A DNA stretch of 64,000 nucleotides from Azadirachta indica (Eukaryota; Streptophyta; Magnoliopsida; Sapindales; Meliaceae), in contig CM040453.1 in NCBI GenBank assembly GCA_022749755.1, positions 19,105,368-19,169,367 on the forward strand. Reading direction: 5' to 3'. The position numbers were made by a program, and so were the translations under genes. Positions 25,151 through 36,850 of this stretch are shown here, piece after piece. Under the pieces are notes generated by a model. It did not search any database and was not told the origin of the DNA. It saw nothing but the letters and a program-made list of their open reading frames with translations. Position 1 is the first letter of the stretch; every line of letters begins with the position of its first letter.

Positions 25151-25590
25151 AGAGGTCAAGTTTAACATTTATTATGATAAGAAAGCTCCAAACAACATAA
25201 GCACTTGTCATAGGGTAGATGTCATCAATAATGATGTGGTAAATATGGATAGGAATGAGATGGAAGAGTCTTGGAAAGATGTTTTTTAAGATGCTAAAAT
25301 TTTCAAGAAGAAGAAAGAGAAACCGCATGATGGATTGGCTCATAGGAGATATTTTGCACCAAGTCATTATGATCGAGTGCTAAATCTAAGAATAAAGTTG
25401 ATTTTAGGCAAAACAAAATGAAGAAAATCAGTTGTGTTCAAAATTGTAAAAGTATTACATCTTGGTAAAACCAATTTGAAAGATGAAGATGGGACGTTAT
25501 TTAGTAGGAACGGCAAGAAGCTCAAGTTTTATTTCAGTAGAAGACAAAATATGGTGAAAGTTTCGTTCCATAATCTCACTTGATTTAGTG
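25151..25590 (+). pseudogene. Integrase C-terminal tail fused after the protease
   Basis: After STCHRVDVI and about 25 residues of spacer, the frame reads DAKIFKKKKEKPHD, YFAPSHYDRVLNLRIKLILG, VVFKIVKVLHLG and DGTLFSRNGKKLKFYF. This corresponds to the Athila pol end (NAKIYKE, FEPG, LLxxSRLRLFPGK, GPFxV, VNGQRLKPY). The join point matches that in the minus-strand copy. One TAA and one TGA interrupt it. Confidence 0.75.
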
Positions 25591-28578
25591 AAATGGCCAA
25601 GTCTAGCTAAGGAAGTTAAATCAAGTATTAGGCAATCCTAGCTTTTTATAATTTTAATTTTTGTTTAAATTGATGTTTTGATTTCTCTTTATATGTTTTG
25701 GTTTCTTATTTACTGTTTTTTTATGCGTTTTAGTTGTGCGTGTCAGTTGTTTAGCAAGTCCGACGTGAGGGGAGGTATTTTTTTTTTTAAACATTAAGCC
25801 TTGGGCTGGAGCTCATGGTATGGCCTTGCCATCCTTGCGTGCAAAAAGCCCTCAATGCCTCACCTTTGCCGAGAGCTTGGCATAGCTAAGCAGTTCTTAC
25901 ACGTGGTCGCGCCATGTTTGAGCAACAACGCTAGCCTTACGCCTTTATTTTCCTCGCGCTTGTCCTACCTTTGTTGAACTCGTGGCAAAAATGAGACACA
26001 CCAGCATGTGCCTACGCATGCCTTCATTTAAACCCCCCTTTAACCAACACAACACATAAACCCACCATCAACACACTTTGCTTCTCAATTTTCTACCCTT
26101 GGCCAATTTTCCCCTACTGTCTTATGTATAAAACACAAACACATTTCATACACAAACACAAACACAAGCTTTCCCTCTCTCATTTCTGATTTTTTTCCTC
26201 TCTAAAAACAATCAATTTCTACAAATTTCTCCTCCTTGGATTATATCCAACCACTAATCAATCAACCAAGCATTAAACCCAACACCAAATCTCAAAAAAT
26301 TTTCCCTTAAGGCATTACTTTAATTGGAAACATATTGGATAAAAATTCACCAACATTCACTCATTTCTTTCACCAATCAACAACATTCAAGTAAGTTCAT
26401 TCTTGTTTTCCAAGTTTTTCCTTATTATTTGAAATATTGGGTGAATTATGGAATATGGTGACTAGAGTTAATTAGGAAAAGTCAATGTGGTGCTTTTAAA
26501 TTGAAGTTTGAGGTAACTAATTCATTTATTGGAGTGTAAGAAAAGTTTGGAATTGTGATTAGGTTAATTGAGCTATTGAACGAAGATTGAGCTTGACAAT
26601 TAAGTGGGTTGTATATTTTTGCATACCAAGTGTTTGATAAAATGCTTGAGTGAGAACTTTTGAAGATTTCTTGGGCTTTCTTACACTTAACCAATATTTT
26701 GGAGTGTTCAAAAAGGTGTTCAAGGAGTTGATTTAGTGAAGGAGGAGGTGTAGTAGAAAGTGGGCATACCAAGTGTTCGACGAATTATCCAAGAAAAAGC
26801 TTAAGTAATATTCATGGCACCAGAAAAGGGTAGTTCCTTGCAATCGTTGACACATTTTGATTGCACAATGGTGATAAAGAGAATTAAGAGGTGAGATTTC
26901 ACATCTCCCTATAGAGTATGGTTTCTTTCCCTTAGTTTTTATTTGAATTCAAACATAGAGGACAATGTTAACATTAAGTTTGGGGGAGGAAACTTAGTCG
27001 TGGAATATTTGTGGAGATGTTTGTAGATTTTTTGTGGAAATATTTTGTGGAATGTTTGTAGAAGTGATTATGATATTTTGTTGATCAAAATTTTTTGCTT
27101 AAGCTACCATACACACATCTTGATCTTGAATTTGTGGTTTCCTAGTTTTTTTTCTTTCATGTGAGTTAGTTTTATTTTGCTTTGTGTGTTTGCTTACTTT
27201 AAAGTTTCTTGTTCTTTTTCAATATAGCTTGCATGCAAATCTCTTCTTTTCCTATGAGTTGTTTTTAATTGTCTTTTGAGCATGTCTTAGTCAATTAAAT
27301 GATAGGCCAACGATATGATTTCGATTAAGAATGCTTAAGTTTTTGAAAATGATAGATGTCGGCCTCATCTTTGTGCTTAACTTGTTGCCAAATTCATTCT
27401 ACTTGATCATTCCTAAAATCTTGATTGTTAATGCCACAAATACTTGATTGTTTGGAAACTTAAAGAAGGTTTATGTGAACTAAATAAACTTGTAAGACTT
27501 GATTGAATTCTAGAACTTGTTTGATCGTCACTTGTAGCAAAATTCTAAGGGATGCTTAATTAAGGAAATGATTTAGGCTATCTTTAATCCTTTTAAGCCT
27601 TTCAAGCTAACCTAGAATTAATCAATCCTTATTTATCCCATTAAGCTTGAATACACCTTTCTTTTATTGTCACCCTCTTATCGATTCAGCCTTAGAATAA
27701 AGTATAGTAATCTCTTGTTTAGCATCCTAAAGTTTTTTATCATTATAATGTTTATTTATATAAGGAAGGATGGGTAAAGTATGAAAACTCATGCCAAGCT
27801 ATTACTAAGTAACTAGGTTTCATGCCTAAGCAAATATAGAGAACTCACTTAAAAAAAGTAGAGCGAGGAGAGAGAGATAAAAGTTCAAGCTAAACTTTAC
27901 TGAGTAATCGGACTTCGTGCCTGGTAAGCATAGAGAGTTTGCACTAAAAGGTAGAATGAGGCTGAACTTGCCAATAAAAAAAAGAGACATCTTTGATTTG
28001 TAAATAGATGTGTGAGAAAGCAAAGAAAGCTGTGAAGAATTGATGATTGGGAAAGATTAAAAAGGATTAAAGATAAAATTCCAAGATGGTGGTGTTAAAC
28101 TTCACTTAAATATCCTTTTTCTTACTCTAACCATAACCCATCATTACAAACTTAGTGAAGCCCTAAGGATCCTTTATATTATGTCCTACTACATTAGTGG
28201 AGAGTGACATCAAAATCAAGCCTATAGAATTCCCTAAAATGTTTAAACAAGCTTATTTGTTTGTATAAACTTATCCAAGTTGAAAAAAAAAGTAAGTATA
28301 AGTGGTAGCTCACACCCTTGCAAAAGGAATCTTTTAGTAAAGTGGCATTTGGTATTCAAATTGATTTTTTAGATGAATTTGCCAACATTTTAAAGGTTCC
28401 TTAATTTAAGTAACTACTTAATTTATAAGGCTAGATTGTGATTTAACTAAGAATATGCTCGTGAGTCTATTTTGTTTCTTTGTTGTTGTGTTTGGCTATG
28501 CTCTCTTAATTAGTTATTTTTGTTTGCTTTTGTTTTGATTTGCTTGAGGACAAGCAAACAAGCAAGTTTAGATGTATA
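25591..28578 (+). other. 3' non-coding interior of the plus-strand element, with PPT-like tracts
   Basis: No convincing gene, and no env-like frame survived. GAGGACAATGTTAACATT then AAGTTTGGGGGAGG at 26955-26989 is a polypurine-like signature 1.6 kb from the LTR. The terminal tract beside the LTR is decayed (GCAAGTTTAGATGTATA, 28562-28578), preceded by TTGAGGACAAGCAAAC. Confidence 0.5.
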
Positions 28579-30079
28579 TGATAAGTGTGTAGAATATGCA
28601 CTTATCGGTCACTTCAAAACTTGATTTTTTTTGTAAATCCTTAAGTTTTGTTAATATTTGATGATTTTTAGTGACTTATACAAAAAAGATAGCAAACAGT
28701 CATTCAAGATGAAATGTGCTCAAGAAAAAAATGTTGGAAAAGTCGAAAAGGAAACGGGAACCAAAATGCAAAATTTTAGGGAAGAAAGTGCAAGAAAATC
28801 AAAGCTAATGATTATAGGTTGCTGGCATGGCATGACTGCACCATAACGATGAAAAAGAAGGCCAAATTGGCCGAAAGTGTGGCGCACCAGTGTAGTCGTG
28901 TCATATGTCAAGCCTCTACTGCGCCCCTGTATGATTTTGAGTTTCCCCACGCCTCCTGGACATTTTTGGGGATTTTTAGCTACGAGATCATCAAACAATG
29001 GCCTAATTTGGGTATCTTTTAGGTTTATATGTTTATAGGATAGATAGCCACCATGATCAAGTAACTATGAATGGAAAGTTGAGTTTTTGAGTAAGAGAAG
29101 GCAGAGAACAAGGAGGGATTATAGTGAGAAAAGGTGATTGATTCAAGTTGAAACCTTTGGAAGAAGACTTTAAGCAGGATCATTGAAGCTTTCATCTCTA
29201 GTCGAGTTTTCTAAACTCTATCACTCTCGTTTTATACTTCATATAAACTTTGTTCGTTGAATTTGAAGATTATGGAATAAATAATAATGTTGATGTTGAT
29301 ATTTGAGATGGTTGGCTAGATTTCTTAATCTAGGGTCTTGAAACTTGTCCAAAATATGTTTTAATCAATTAGCATATTATTAGTGTTAGTATAGTTTGAT
29401 TCATTTGTGTTTACCTTGCTAAATATTCTAATTTGTTAATTAATGAATTAGTTAAATTGAAGATTGTTGAATTAATTCTTGGGAAAGATTAATTTGTTTA
29501 TCGGACTAAGAAAACATAATATAGGTAGTTGTGAGACCAGGAGGTAATTACCACCTACATAATCTAATTAATATTCAGGATTTTCAAAAACCGAGAGGTA
29601 AATTAAGTTCCATGTGTTAAGCAATAATCTGTACTTAATCAATGTATAATTAATTAAGTTAGATAGACATATCAACTTGATTAGTTGTAAGTAAGACCTT
29701 GATTTACGCTCCAGAGTGGTATTAAGGTTGGTCTTAATTTTGTGATTAGTGAATTAGATCAAAACACATTAATAACGGCCAATTAGGAGAAATATAGTGA
29801 GAGATAAGTGAATCAAGACCTTAGGTAGTTTATCCTTGCATATTTCATTCTTTTATTGACTCTTTAATACAATTTATGTTTCTTATTAATTAATCATAGA
29901 GTTTTTAGTTTATTTGCTTTTACAATTAATTAATTCTAATTGTTTAGACAAAATTGAACCTTCAAGACTATAATACTTAATAGTGGTTTCAAATTTAAAT
30001 TCTCGTGAGACGATACTTGTACTTATTATTTTACTACATGACACGACTCGTGCCCTTGCAGTTAGCATTGTCGTGATCA
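28579..30079 (+). repeat. 3' LTR (1.5 kb) of the plus-strand element
   Basis: It starts TGATAAGTGTG and ends GTGATCA, so it has TG...CA ends. Its last 319 bases match 22807-23126, and 29030-29764 match the inverted fragment at 10111-10850. Confidence 0.8.
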
Positions 30080-30239
30080 CACTCTTTCGAGTGTCAAATA
30101 AGATTCTTTGTATAATTAACCAACCAATATCTCTATCTGACTCAATTAATCACACATTCAGTAAACTTTACCCGTTATTAACCACTACGGATTCACTTAC
30201 ATTTCAGCCTTCTAATATCCTTAATAGTAACTTGATTAT

Positions 30240-31358
30240 CTAGATATTGATATCCTCTGAGATCCTTAGTAATCTAAACTGTATTTTCCTAATCCCTGTG
30301 AACAATTTTAACTCTACTAAGCATTAATTCATTCATGAATAATCAAATAATTCATTAAACAACAAATTATAGGCATTAGGTGTTAGGAAAAATACAAATG
30401 ATTGAAACTAACTAACATTAAAAAATTCCAAAATTACTCAAAATATGATTCGGTTAAATTATACATCAAGACCCTAAAAACCAAATTCTAGCCTAACATA
30501 TCAAAGTCAAACAACAAATCCATCATAAATTTCGTAGTTCAAAGATAATCAAAAATAATTCTAAGATTGAAAATTAAGACAAATTAAGAGAGTTTAAGAA
30601 ATAAAACTAGTTTAGATGCTGATTCAAATCTACTAATCTTCAGTTCTCTTCGAAAATCCTCTAAGAATATTAGAATCTTCACTTTCTCTCACTAAAAAAT
30701 CTTTAATTTTCTCATCTCTCTCTAGAAAGTTGCTTTCTAAACTTGGATAATGGTGGCTCCACCTAGAAAAACATAAATAGACTATGATAGCTCCATATTA
30801 GGCCATTTAAATCTCAGACTTGAGTTTAGGCATCATTTAAAAACCCAGAAGGCACGAGTGCATGAAGGATGCATAATGAGCCAAGAGCGCGATGGGGCAA
30901 TAATACGCCTTTGGTGGTGCGGCCATGCCACCTTTGTTACCTCTCACCTTTTGTTGCTTCCTTCATTTGGGCAGTCAAAAAATAGAGGCTACAGCATATG
31001 CGTGTGCCTTGATGGTGTAGGCATACCTTAGCTACTACTAATGACATATCATTTTTGAATGTCTAGTTTCCTATTCAATAAACAGATCACGATTTTAAGT
31101 TATGTAGACAAAGTTATGATCATTTTACTATACTATACTCAGCACGTAAATTTTTGTTTCTTTTGCCCAAGATTGATAGAGAGGCCTATAAACGCAGGCT
31201 TGTACTCCGTTTTCATGCATTTTTGTCAAAACACCTCAATACCTATAAAATAAGATCAAAATGCTTAAAAGAAAAATAAACATACAAAAACGAACTGAAC
31301 AATGCTAACTTAACAATGAATAAACAAAGCATAATTATGTAATAAAATGAAGATATCA
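30240..31358 (-). mobile_element. Further minus-strand Athila/Tat-like LTR fragment
   Basis: On the minus strand it begins TGATATCTTCATTTTAT like the 12730 LTR, and shares layout with 11306-12730: a GGCATGGCCGCACC block, the GTTTTTC(T)AGG block and pyrimidine-rich leader words. The left edge is uncertain. The polypurine tract beyond 31358 is deleted, and no interior follows. Confidence 0.6.
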
Positions 31359-31624
31359 CTTACTATTTTTTGCTGGTTTTACTACCTTTTGCTTTTACCT
31401 TATGGTTTAAGATTTGGACATATTTGTTAGGTTTCAAGTGTAGAATTCTAGATAGCTTATGGATTAATTTACTATGCTCTCTAATTTTGATTTTCCTTTT
31501 CAACTTTCTATTTAGAGTGAAATCAATTGAGTAGGCAATATTGTATATATGTTTTTTTAGGTATCATACATATTCACTTTGACAGAGCTACAAATATTGC
31601 AATGCTATCATTTTATTTGATAAT
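31359..31624. other. Short intergenic stretch, nothing recognised
   Basis: AT-rich sequence between the LTR fragment and the hAT segment. No feature seen. Confidence 0.3.
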
Positions 31625-31840
31625 TAATTAATTAATTTTCTAATTTTTATTTGATACTTAAATGATTTTAGTTTACGATACAATAATTAAATTAAATGAA
31701 GCCCAAATAAATTGTATGCAAGTAAGGAATCAGCAAATTTAAGTTGTAAATTTCTTGGACACCGACCCACTGGTCAATATGGTGTGATCGATTTCTTTAG
31801 TCATGTACTTGTGAAAAAACTTGGTTTTGTTGGTAAGTAT

Positions 31841-31859
31841 ACGTGTGTGTGTGTGTGTG
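31841..31859 (+). repeat. GT microsatellite
   Basis: About seven to eight GT units in copy A. The matching place in copy B (near 56925-56938) has only a short TGTGTG remnant. Confidence 0.8.
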
Positions 31860-32454
31860 GTGGAATTAAGAGCATGCAAAGAGTAGGAGAAGTAATTGAA
31901 AACCCATAATATTATATATATATTTATATATTTATTTAAAAAAATTGAAAGAGAAAAAGAAAAGTTAAGACTTAAAAGAAGGAGCAATTAATTAATTAGG
32001 AAGGTAGATGAGGGAGAGTGGGATCATGTGAGGTTGAACACAAATAATTTTTGCTCTATCAACATGTCAAAGTTCATGAGTTGTGCAAGTTTCTGTTTTG
32101 TCTATAAAAATAATTTATCTGAAACACTATTTTTTTAATTTCAATTAAAAATTTAAATATCCAAAGCAAATTTTTAATCCTATGAGTAATGTTGATATTA
32201 AACCAAATCTCAAGACACACGATATTAACAAAAAATTATGAAGATTTTGATGATTCTTTTTTTGTTTTAGCTACTATCTTAGCTGTTATTTTTATGCTAT
32301 TTGTTTCTTGAAAGCTACTATTATGGCTGTTGTTTTCTACTATTTAAAATGCTACTTTTAGCCATTTAAAATGTTGTTTCAATTGCTTGTTGCATTGGTT
32401 AATAACTAATTTTTAATATTTAACATTTATTGTTTTTCTTTTTTATTTTAGAGA

Positions 32455-33963
32455 AATGGCATTAGATGATCCACTTGAACTAATAGTTACATAATTATGA
32501 AAAAAGAAAAGGCATCAGATAAAACATTTGCATGATCACATGAAGAAGTCTTACACCATGCTTAAGATAAAGGGAAATAACAGAATATTCAAAGAAGTTG
32601 AAGGCGGAGAAAATAAAGAAGGAAATGCGAAAGTGGAGGTTTTTAAGTTTGATCCTATTGTACCTAGAAAGATGATTTCTAAAATTATTATTCTGCATGA
32701 GTACTCTTTTAGCTGTGTATAGCATGAATCTTTTATAGAAGTAATAGTTCTCTTAATCTGAGATGGAATAACGTGTCCTATAACACGATTAAGAATGATG
32801 TTATGGGGATATATGAATTAAAGAAGGCTAAAGTTTTGAGTCTTTTTTAATGTAGCAAGAGTACAATTGCTCTCACAACGGATATGTGACATGTGGATCA
32901 TAATTAGGTATATTGCTATTACTAGATAATTTATTAACGATTCTTGGGTCTTACACAAAAAGATCATAAGGTAATTATTGCTTTACATATATGTAAAATA
33001 CAATGCATTTCATTAATGTTTCATAATAATTTTAATTAAATTTAATATTTTTGTAAATATAGGTTCATGTATCTCAAAGCTCCATGCACTAGAGTCATAA
33101 TGTGTAGTGTTTTGTTCAATGCTTTGGTGGATCTCTATTTGGTTCATAAGTTATCTGCTTTAACCGTTGACAATTGTTCTAGTAATGATCGCATGATTCA
33201 ATTCTTGTTGGATAAGTTTGATAAGAGTGATTTAATTTTGGGTGGGTCATTATTTCATGTTCAATGTATTGCTCATATTTTAAATTTAATTGTTAGAGAG
33301 GGAATGACAAATATTAGTAGCACAATTATTAATATTGCTAATAGCAATAGCTAAAAGAAAGGAAAATTTTGAAGAGATTACTCGTAAATTAGATATTTCA
33401 TATACTAGGCAATTGGTGCTTGATTATGTGACGGGAAAGAACTTTACCTATCTCATGATTTCTGTTGCATTGGAGCATAGGGCTGTGTTTTCTAAGTTAA
33501 GGTTGCTCAAGTCACAATAAAATGTTTGCCTAATGAGAAAGAGTGGGAGTTGGTTGAAGTTTTGACAATTAATTTGAAAATATTTTGTGAAGTCATAGAA
33601 TTATTTTTTGGGATTACATACCCTACTTCTAATTTATTTTTGGTGCACCTTTGTGAGATAAATTGTCATTGAAGACATGGCAGGCATTTCATTTTTAGAA
33701 AATTAAGGAGATGGCAAAAGGCATGTTAGACAAGTTTAATAAATATTGGAAGGATGTTTATGAAACTTTAACTTTGGCAACTATATTTGATCCAAGATAC
33801 AAAATGAAGTTGTTAAAACTTTATTTTCCTTAATTGTATTCTAATGCTTCTTTATGTCAGATTGAGAAAGTTCATAATCTTCCTCAATTAGTTTTGGCGG
33901 TGGAGGTTTCTATCTTTCTTCATTGCCTTTTACTAAGAAACAAGCTAAAAATAAGTCGAGGTT
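32455..33963 (+). pseudogene. hAT transposase, N-terminal and catalytic part (copy A)
   Basis: Recognisable pieces in order: KMISKIIILHEYSFSCV, NDVMGIYELKKAKVLS, then in an exon starting near 33063 FMYLKAPCTRVIMCSVLFNA, LSALTVDNCSSNDRMIQFLL, GGSLFHVQCIAHILNLIVRE. These are the usual RNase-H-fold transposase blocks. Later blocks include LFFGITYPTSNLFLVHLCEI, AKGMLDKFNKYWKDVYETL and ATIFDPRYKMKLL. Frameshifts and stops separate them. The BED zinc finger is lost except for LHDHMKKS. The reading breaks at the Pack-MULE insertion. Confidence 0.8.
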
Positions 33964-33971
33964 TTAAAATT

Positions 33972-35360
33972 TAGGATATTTTCACATATTTACCCTAAAA
34001 TTTGTGAAAATAACATTTAGATAGAAAGTTGGTGGAAATTCCCATATACCTCCTCTGTACAGTAAAACCGCTAGTGTTGACTGTCAATTAACCTGCTAAA
34101 ATAATAAAAAGTCCAAAATACCTAATTCTTATATATTTTTAATCCTAATCTCTTAATCTCAAAAACCCTTATCTCTTAAACAATAGTAGCCGCCATCTTT
34201 ACCACCCATTCCAACCACCATGTTATCGTCACTTGCACTCTCTCCCATTGCTTGCATCATTATCTCCTGCACTTGCTCCCACTGCTTGTGTCATCATTGC
34301 CATCCATTACAACAACTTGAAGCCACCAACCATTATTGACCAACCTAACATTATTAGCAAGTGCATCAACTCCATTGTCATTCTCTTCACCGTTTATAAT
34401 TGATTTCACTCTCTGTAAGGTTTCACAATTAATGTTGTTTTTTTGATGTAATAATTTTGTATTTGATAATAGGGAAAATATTTAAGACAATTGATCCTAG
34501 CACTGAAGAAGTGACAGTAAGAGTTGTAGAAAAAGATAAAGAAGATGTTGATTTTACTATCAAAGCTTCCCAAGAAGCCATTGATCATGGATCATACCAC
34601 TTTGTCTAGTTCCTGTACTAGGTAACCAAACCCGGCTTTTGGTTTTAGTTCTTGTAATGGATTTGATATAATCTGAGACTGATTGATAAGTTTTTTAGGA
34701 GTGTTTTATTTTTTGGTTTATGTTTAGATATGAGAAACAAGTTTGAGGGATTGTATATATACAAAGAATTAATTTGTTTGTAAATATGTGTATTGGCTTC
34801 ATTGAATCTAGAAAAAAATTGATTTGGTATCTAGATTTGGTTCAAAATGAAGCCAAGAGCATTAGATCTGACCCTGGAAAATTTTTTAATATCAGTTTGT
34901 GAAAGTTTTATTTCTATAATTAATTTTATTAATTCCACGATTGAATTTTCTTTTTGAAACAAACACAACATAAACTTTCATTTTATAAAAGGAAGCATCA
35001 TAATTTGCAGATTTACACTCAATTTCGTGATTGAATTAATATACTATAAGAATGAGAGCATTAAGCATTAGAAATTTTATGTCTACTGTTATAATTTTTA
35101 ATTTTTATTGAATGTGGATGAATTTATTTATTTGAGGAGATTTTAGGGTTGTATTTATTTAATTTTTGATAAATAAAATTAAAAATAAATTTGAAAAAAT
35201 AAAATTAATATAATATTACCAGATTATCCTTTTGTTAATGGTCAACTGACAGTTAACACTAACGGTTTTACGGTACAAAGAAGGTACTTGTGAATTTCCA
35301 CAAATTTTTTATCTAAGTGTTATTTACACAAACCTCAGGGGAGGCATGTGGAAATACCTC
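33972..35360. mobile_element. Pack-MULE-like element with ~145-bp inverted ends
   Basis: The left end (33972-34112) and the reverse complement of the right end (about 35215-35360) align closely over about 145 bases. Examples are TTTGTG(A/T)AAATAACA(T/C)TTAGATA, ACCG(C/T)TAGTGTT(G/A)ACTGTCA and GGTGGAAATTC-type words. TTAAAATT flanks the element at 33964-33971 and 35361-35368 as a likely target duplication. Long inverted ends with a duplication of 8-9 bases are typical of Mutator-like elements. It has no transposase and carries a captured gene piece. Confidence 0.75.
34473..34621 (+). pseudogene. Captured aldehyde dehydrogenase exon fragment
   Basis: Plus-strand translation gives GKIFKTIDPSTEEVTVRVVE followed by KDKEDVDFTIKASQEAIDHG. 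This is the N-terminal NAD-domain lead of ALDH2-type aldehyde dehydrogenases (usual form GKTFxTIDPxTGEVIAxVAEGxKEDVD, then A-A-R-x-A-F-D-x-G-P-W). An AG acceptor preceded by a T-rich tract lies just upstream, and a GTAACC donor-like site closes it, so a genomic exon with intron edges was taken. A frameshift after HGS breaks the end. It is a fragment, not a gene. Confidence 0.7.
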
Positions 35361-35373
35361 TTAAAATTGCTAG

Positions 35374-36845
35374 CCTTAAGCTTGTAACCTATTGTTTTGA
35401 TGATAACAAATATTAATATTCTTAACTAATCACATTCTTTTTATACCATTTATTGTTATACTTCTAGTATGAAGAAGTGGAATAAAATTGATAAGACACA
35501 AAGGATATCCAAAATAAAAGCATTCGTGAAGAGTAAAATTGGAATTCGTAAGAGTAATTTGAAAAGAAGATTTGAAGAATTGAAGAGACACACATTAGGT
35601 GATTTTTTATTTTGTAATGTGTTTTCAAAATTAAATATTAATTTGTACTTAAAAGCTCAAATTTTTTTTATTAAAACAAATAATTTTTAAATCTTTTTCA
35701 AAATTCATATGGCTATATCATTTTGAAGTAAATATTGTGAATATATGAAAATTAGTCATTTTTTTACATGCTAAAATGAAAGTTTTTGAAATCTAAAAAT
35801 CGAACCAAAATGCAAGTTTTTCAAATCTTGAAAATAGACCAAAATGCATAGTTTTTAAAACTGCAAGAAAACTAGTTTAGAGAAATTTAGTCCAGCTGAA
35901 CTAGTTCAGACTGGTTCAGTTGATCGAACCAGACTGATTGGTCAATCAAACCGATGGTAAAATGTAAAGTTTTTGGATTGGTTGACTAAACCGAACTATT
36001 TGGTCGATCGAACCGAGTTGATTGGCGAATCGATACTTACAGATCAATCAACTGATTTTTCATTTTGAGGTTTCTGACCTTTACTTGATTGACCAAACAG
36101 GCTTCTTTGGTAAACTGACATGCACAAAAATTTGAATTTTTGACCCTCTAATGACTAATAACGGCTAGTTTTTCAATTTTTACTATAAATACTATCATAA
36201 ACTCATTTGGAGCAAGTTTTTTACCCTTGGGAAAAATTGTTAAATATCTTAGAAGTGCAATATAAAAAATTTGAGCTTTTATTTACAAATCAAACATCCA
36301 ATTCCTATACACTCTAGTTTTTCATTTGTATTATTCTTTAGAACAGAGTGTTTATATTTTTCTTTGATAGACTTCTTTTATCAAGGTTATTTCTTTGCAA
36401 TCGTTGTGAGGATGAGTATGAGAGAAATACACTTGATGTAAGGTTTGAGTGACCCCCTTAAGTCACTTGGTTGTAAAGGTTGAAGAGGTACTTGATTAAG
36501 TTCTCTTGGTGTAAGGTTTATGTGGCACCTGAAAGTCCACTTGGTTGTATTTGCTTGCCTCGGTTTGAAGGAATATTAGCGGAATCCTCAAACGAGTTGG
36601 CTTGAAGGCCGAAGTTTGCCGAACTACGTAAAAACCATTGTATTTGATCTCTCTCCCTATACTCTTTATTTTTGTTTATGCTTATATTTGTTATACACAT
36701 TACCTCACATACTTAAAGCTTAATTTATTAACATTCACATATTGGTGATTTGGATTATGTGTTAAATTTGGTATTAGTTGTTGGATTACTTTAAAATATT
36801 GAAAATCTTTAAAAACCCAATTCATTCCGCTTCATAGGTTGCCTA
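35374..36845 (+). mobile_element. Solo-LTR-like insertion (Copia-type appearance)
   Basis: The sequence begins near CTTGTAACCTATTGTTTTGATGATAACAAA-type words, common at Copia LTR starts, and ends near AACCCAATTCATTCCGC. GCTAG flanks it at 35369-35373 and 36846-36850, a possible 5-bp target duplication. Between 35770 and 36120 it holds a degenerate repeat built on GGTTGATTGACCAAACCG-like units. Clear TG...CA ends are not seen, so the family is uncertain. Confidence 0.5.
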
Positions 36846-36850
36846 GCTAG

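Larger units (their letters stand above)
22807..30079 (+). mobile_element. Athila/Tat-like Ty3/gypsy derivative lacking RT and integrase core, split 5' LTR
   Basis: The same plan as the minus-strand element, on the plus strand: LTR remnant (22807-23126), PBS region, gag remnants (23267-24480), protease (about 24820-25150), integrase C-terminal tail (25280-25580), a 3-kb non-coding stretch and a complete 3' LTR (28579-30079). The interior is 5.45 kb against 5.28 kb in the relative. RT, RNase H and integrase core are missing here too. Gag has lost the LFxFSLRDK segment that the minus-strand copy keeps. All frames are interrupted. Confidence 0.8.

Noticed and set aside
25591..28578. Envelope-like gene of an Athila element
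   Set aside because: No open frame of useful length and no signal peptide or membrane pattern could be recognised in this stretch.
28658..29022. Overlapping short open frames within the LTR (28658-28846, 28720-28998, 28819-29022)
   Set aside because: They lie inside the 1.5-kb LTR, overlap on both strands and resemble no protein family.
35770..36120. CRISPR-like array
   Set aside because: Repeat units are degenerate, unevenly spaced and in both orientations within eukaryotic transposon DNA.
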